A stretch of DNA of 64,000 bases, taken from positions 2,787,501 to 2,851,500 of the forward strand of contig NZ_CP043633.1 of assembly GCF_012974865.1 (NCBI RefSeq), in the 5' to 3' direction. Source of the DNA: Nonlabens sp. Ci31. GTDB taxonomy: Bacteria > Bacteroidota > Bacteroidia > Flavobacteriales > Flavobacteriaceae. Each line of letters begins with the position of its first letter. The first letter of the stretch is position 1. Both the position numbers and the translations under genes were made by a program. The notes beneath the pieces were generated by a model. The model saw nothing but the letters and a program-made list of their open reading frames with translations. It was not told the DNA's origin and ran no database searches. Below are positions 62,643-64,000 of the stretch, piece after piece.

Positions 62643-64000
62643 TTATGCTTTAAACCATCTTTTTGCATCATTAAAGTCTAGGAAATAAGTAACTCGCAGG
62701 GATAGGTTGTGTCGAGATGGTTGCGTGAACAATTCATCTAAACTGTCTTGAAAAGCTATATCACCTTGATTATCAAAGTTAAATATGCTATTGCGATATA
62801 GTAAAGTAGCTTCACTACCTGGCGCAAAACGCCATCTATAGGAAAGGTCTAGATTCCATACATTAAAATTAGCGTCAGGGTCAAAGTCGTCTGTCAATGT
62901 GTAATCGGTAGGAATAGTACTTCCATTTGAATCAAGTTCTTTAAAATCGCGACTGAATGTTGCTCTAGACCAAAAATTTCTAAATGACAAGCTCAGCGCT
63001 TGCTTGTTATTAAAATTATAAGTTCCAGAGATTCTGTTTTCTACCGAGTGTGTATGACGTCTACTGACTATAGGGTTGTCGTCCACGTCTGTATTTACAT
63101 AACTCATACGATTGTCGTTTTTGTCCCATGATAGTCGGTAAATAAGCAAGAATTCATCTGAGAATCTATATCTAGGGCTCAAAGTAAAGTTATAGCTTTC
63201 TTCCAGGTCATTAAATCTTTTAAGCCGGCCCATTCTCACATCTGTTGCAAACTTCTTACGATAATCTGTAGAGATAAAACCTCCCGTAAAATAGGCAGGC
63301 TCATACCGCACGACTTGTCCTGTTTTACGAGCTTCAAATTGATTTAAATTTCTGGTAAAGAAATTAAAATCTCCACCGAATGCCAGACGTTCTCTAGTAG
63401 AAAAGAAAGGGTTGATGTTGAACTCGCTGTTGGTATGTAAATCTGGGTCGATTTGTCTTCGATGTCTTATTCTGAAGTCTACATCGTACCTATTGAAGAT
63501 ACCAACAGGTGTAAACTGATTGTATTTCAAGTCTGCTGCAAAGGTTTGCGTATTGTTTTGAAAATTACGTCCTAAATCATTAGGATTCCAATTTTTATCA
63601 CGGTAAAAGTGAGCTAGACTAGGTCTCCATCTACCAGTAGTTTTGCGCCATCTCGCCTCGCTTGCAACACCAGTTTCAGTTCCCGTAGGAGTAAACCGAT
63701 TACTCATCTTTAATTCTGCTCGGTAATTATTTGAAGCGTTTTTATCGTTGTGGTCGAGCACCAAAGCATTAACTACCGCATCTGTAAAGCTCCCATTTCT
63801 TATCGTACTTGCTGTAGATAAAGCAATAGAACTATTTTTACTGAATTGTTGGTCCAGGATAAACATGTTATAATTGGTAAAAGCTTCTGTAATTTCTGTG
63901 CGTCGCTCGTTATTAAGTAAGTTTTCAATAGTAGCTTCTGTCTTTTCGGTTATGGCATTTAAAAAACCTACACCTAATCTATCTTTTGTTCTTCCCGTAA
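62643..64000 (-). CDS. DUF5916-family outer-membrane protein, C-terminal part
   Basis: The frame is open to the window end, so only the C-terminal 450 or so residues are seen; the ATG at 63866 is internal. The part before it reads [45 protein letters not shown], the DUF5916 (or CBM9-DUF5916) junction, and the rest is a long aromatic beta-barrel ([38 protein letters not shown] at the end). Such proteins combine an N-terminal CBM9-like domain with a barrel and are of unknown substrate. Immediately downstream is the LolD-type ATPase. Confidence 0.8.
   Translation of the reverse strand, partial: TGRTKDRLGVGFLNAITEKTEATIENLLNNERRTEITEAFTNYNMFILDQQFSKNSSIALSTASTIRNGSFTDAVVNALVLDHNDKNASNNYRAELKMSNRFTPTGTETGVASEARWRKTTGRWRPSLAHFYRDKNWNPNDLGRNFQNNTQTFAADLKYNQFTPVGIFNRYDVDFRIRHRRQIDPDLHTNSEFNINPFFSTRERLAFGGDFNFFTRNLNQFEARKTGQVVRYEPAYFTGGFISTDYRKKFATDVRMGRLKRFNDLEESYNFTLSPRYRFSDEFLLIYRLSWDKNDNRMSYVNTDVDDNPIVSRRHTHSVENRISGTYNFNNKQALSLSFRNFWSRATFSRDFKELDSNGSTIPTDYTLTDDFDPDANFNVWNLDLSYRWRFAPGSEATLLYRNSIFNFDNQGDIAFQDSLDELFTQPSRHNLSLRVTYFLDFNDAKRWFKA

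Overview
The window reads as chromosome of a marine-type Flavobacteriaceae (Bacteroidota). Supporting signs are AT-rich DNA, many SCSEDD-type lipoproteins, Bacteroidota promoters (TAnnTTTG at -7), BatA, IPT-like and DUF families typical of the group, a capnine-type lipid synthesis pair, and a 16-bp palindrome (CGCTTTCGCGAAAGCG) scattered through genes and gaps. The genus is a guess (Nonlabens/Dokdonia-like). No rRNA, tRNA, CRISPR array, phage or plasmid backbone was recognised.

Layout. 1-9.8 kb is accessory and decaying: an IS1595 element that cut off the end of a secreted protein gene, a DUF4348-like gene with its start out of frame, a two-domain CHRD lipoprotein, several orphan lipoproteins, a TonB-like pseudogene with two in-frame stops, and a rotted second copy of the dnaK 3' end. 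9.8-19.3 kb holds dnaK (with an ordered four-half-site element upstream), L-serine dehydratase, a bPH2 (YdbS/YdbT) membrane pair, a porin-like pseudogene, and an ohrR-nitroreductase-DJ-1 stress operon with a visible operator. 19.4-23.5 kb has an orphan secreted protein, a CBM9-like lipoprotein, an IS481 element and a SGNH hydrolase followed by an attC-like folded repeat (possible gene cassette).

23.5-38.3 kb is largely core metabolism: fumC, an M16 peptidase flanked by two direct copies of a small membrane-protein gene, yebC, a LysM protein, gltD-gltB, and ybaB. 38.4-45.7 kb carries oligopeptidase B, then a cysteine-synthase-like enzyme and an AONS/serine-palmitoyltransferase-like enzyme, a pair that fits sulfonolipid (capnine) synthesis, then a lipoprotein and corA.

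45.8-64 kb is housekeeping: uvrA (apparently leaderless), a sigma factor with a 48-residue companion, an endonuclease III with no cysteines, bcp, an unknown conserved 495-aa protein, an MBL hydrolase, a DbpA-like helicase, an esterase, a dihydroorotase homologue lacking its HxH metal ligands and coupled to batA, a GAF histidine kinase, a TIGR02757 protein, a LolD-type ATPase, and the C-terminal part of a DUF5916 outer-membrane protein that runs off the window.

The most notable signals are: the dispersed palindrome that is also translated inside proteins; the cassette-like element at 21.2-23.5 kb; the palindrome ATTATGC-N2-GCATAAT shared by the regions upstream of the capnine acyltransferase gene and its neighbour; the decayed dnaK duplication; and several enzymes that have lost canonical metal or cluster ligands.
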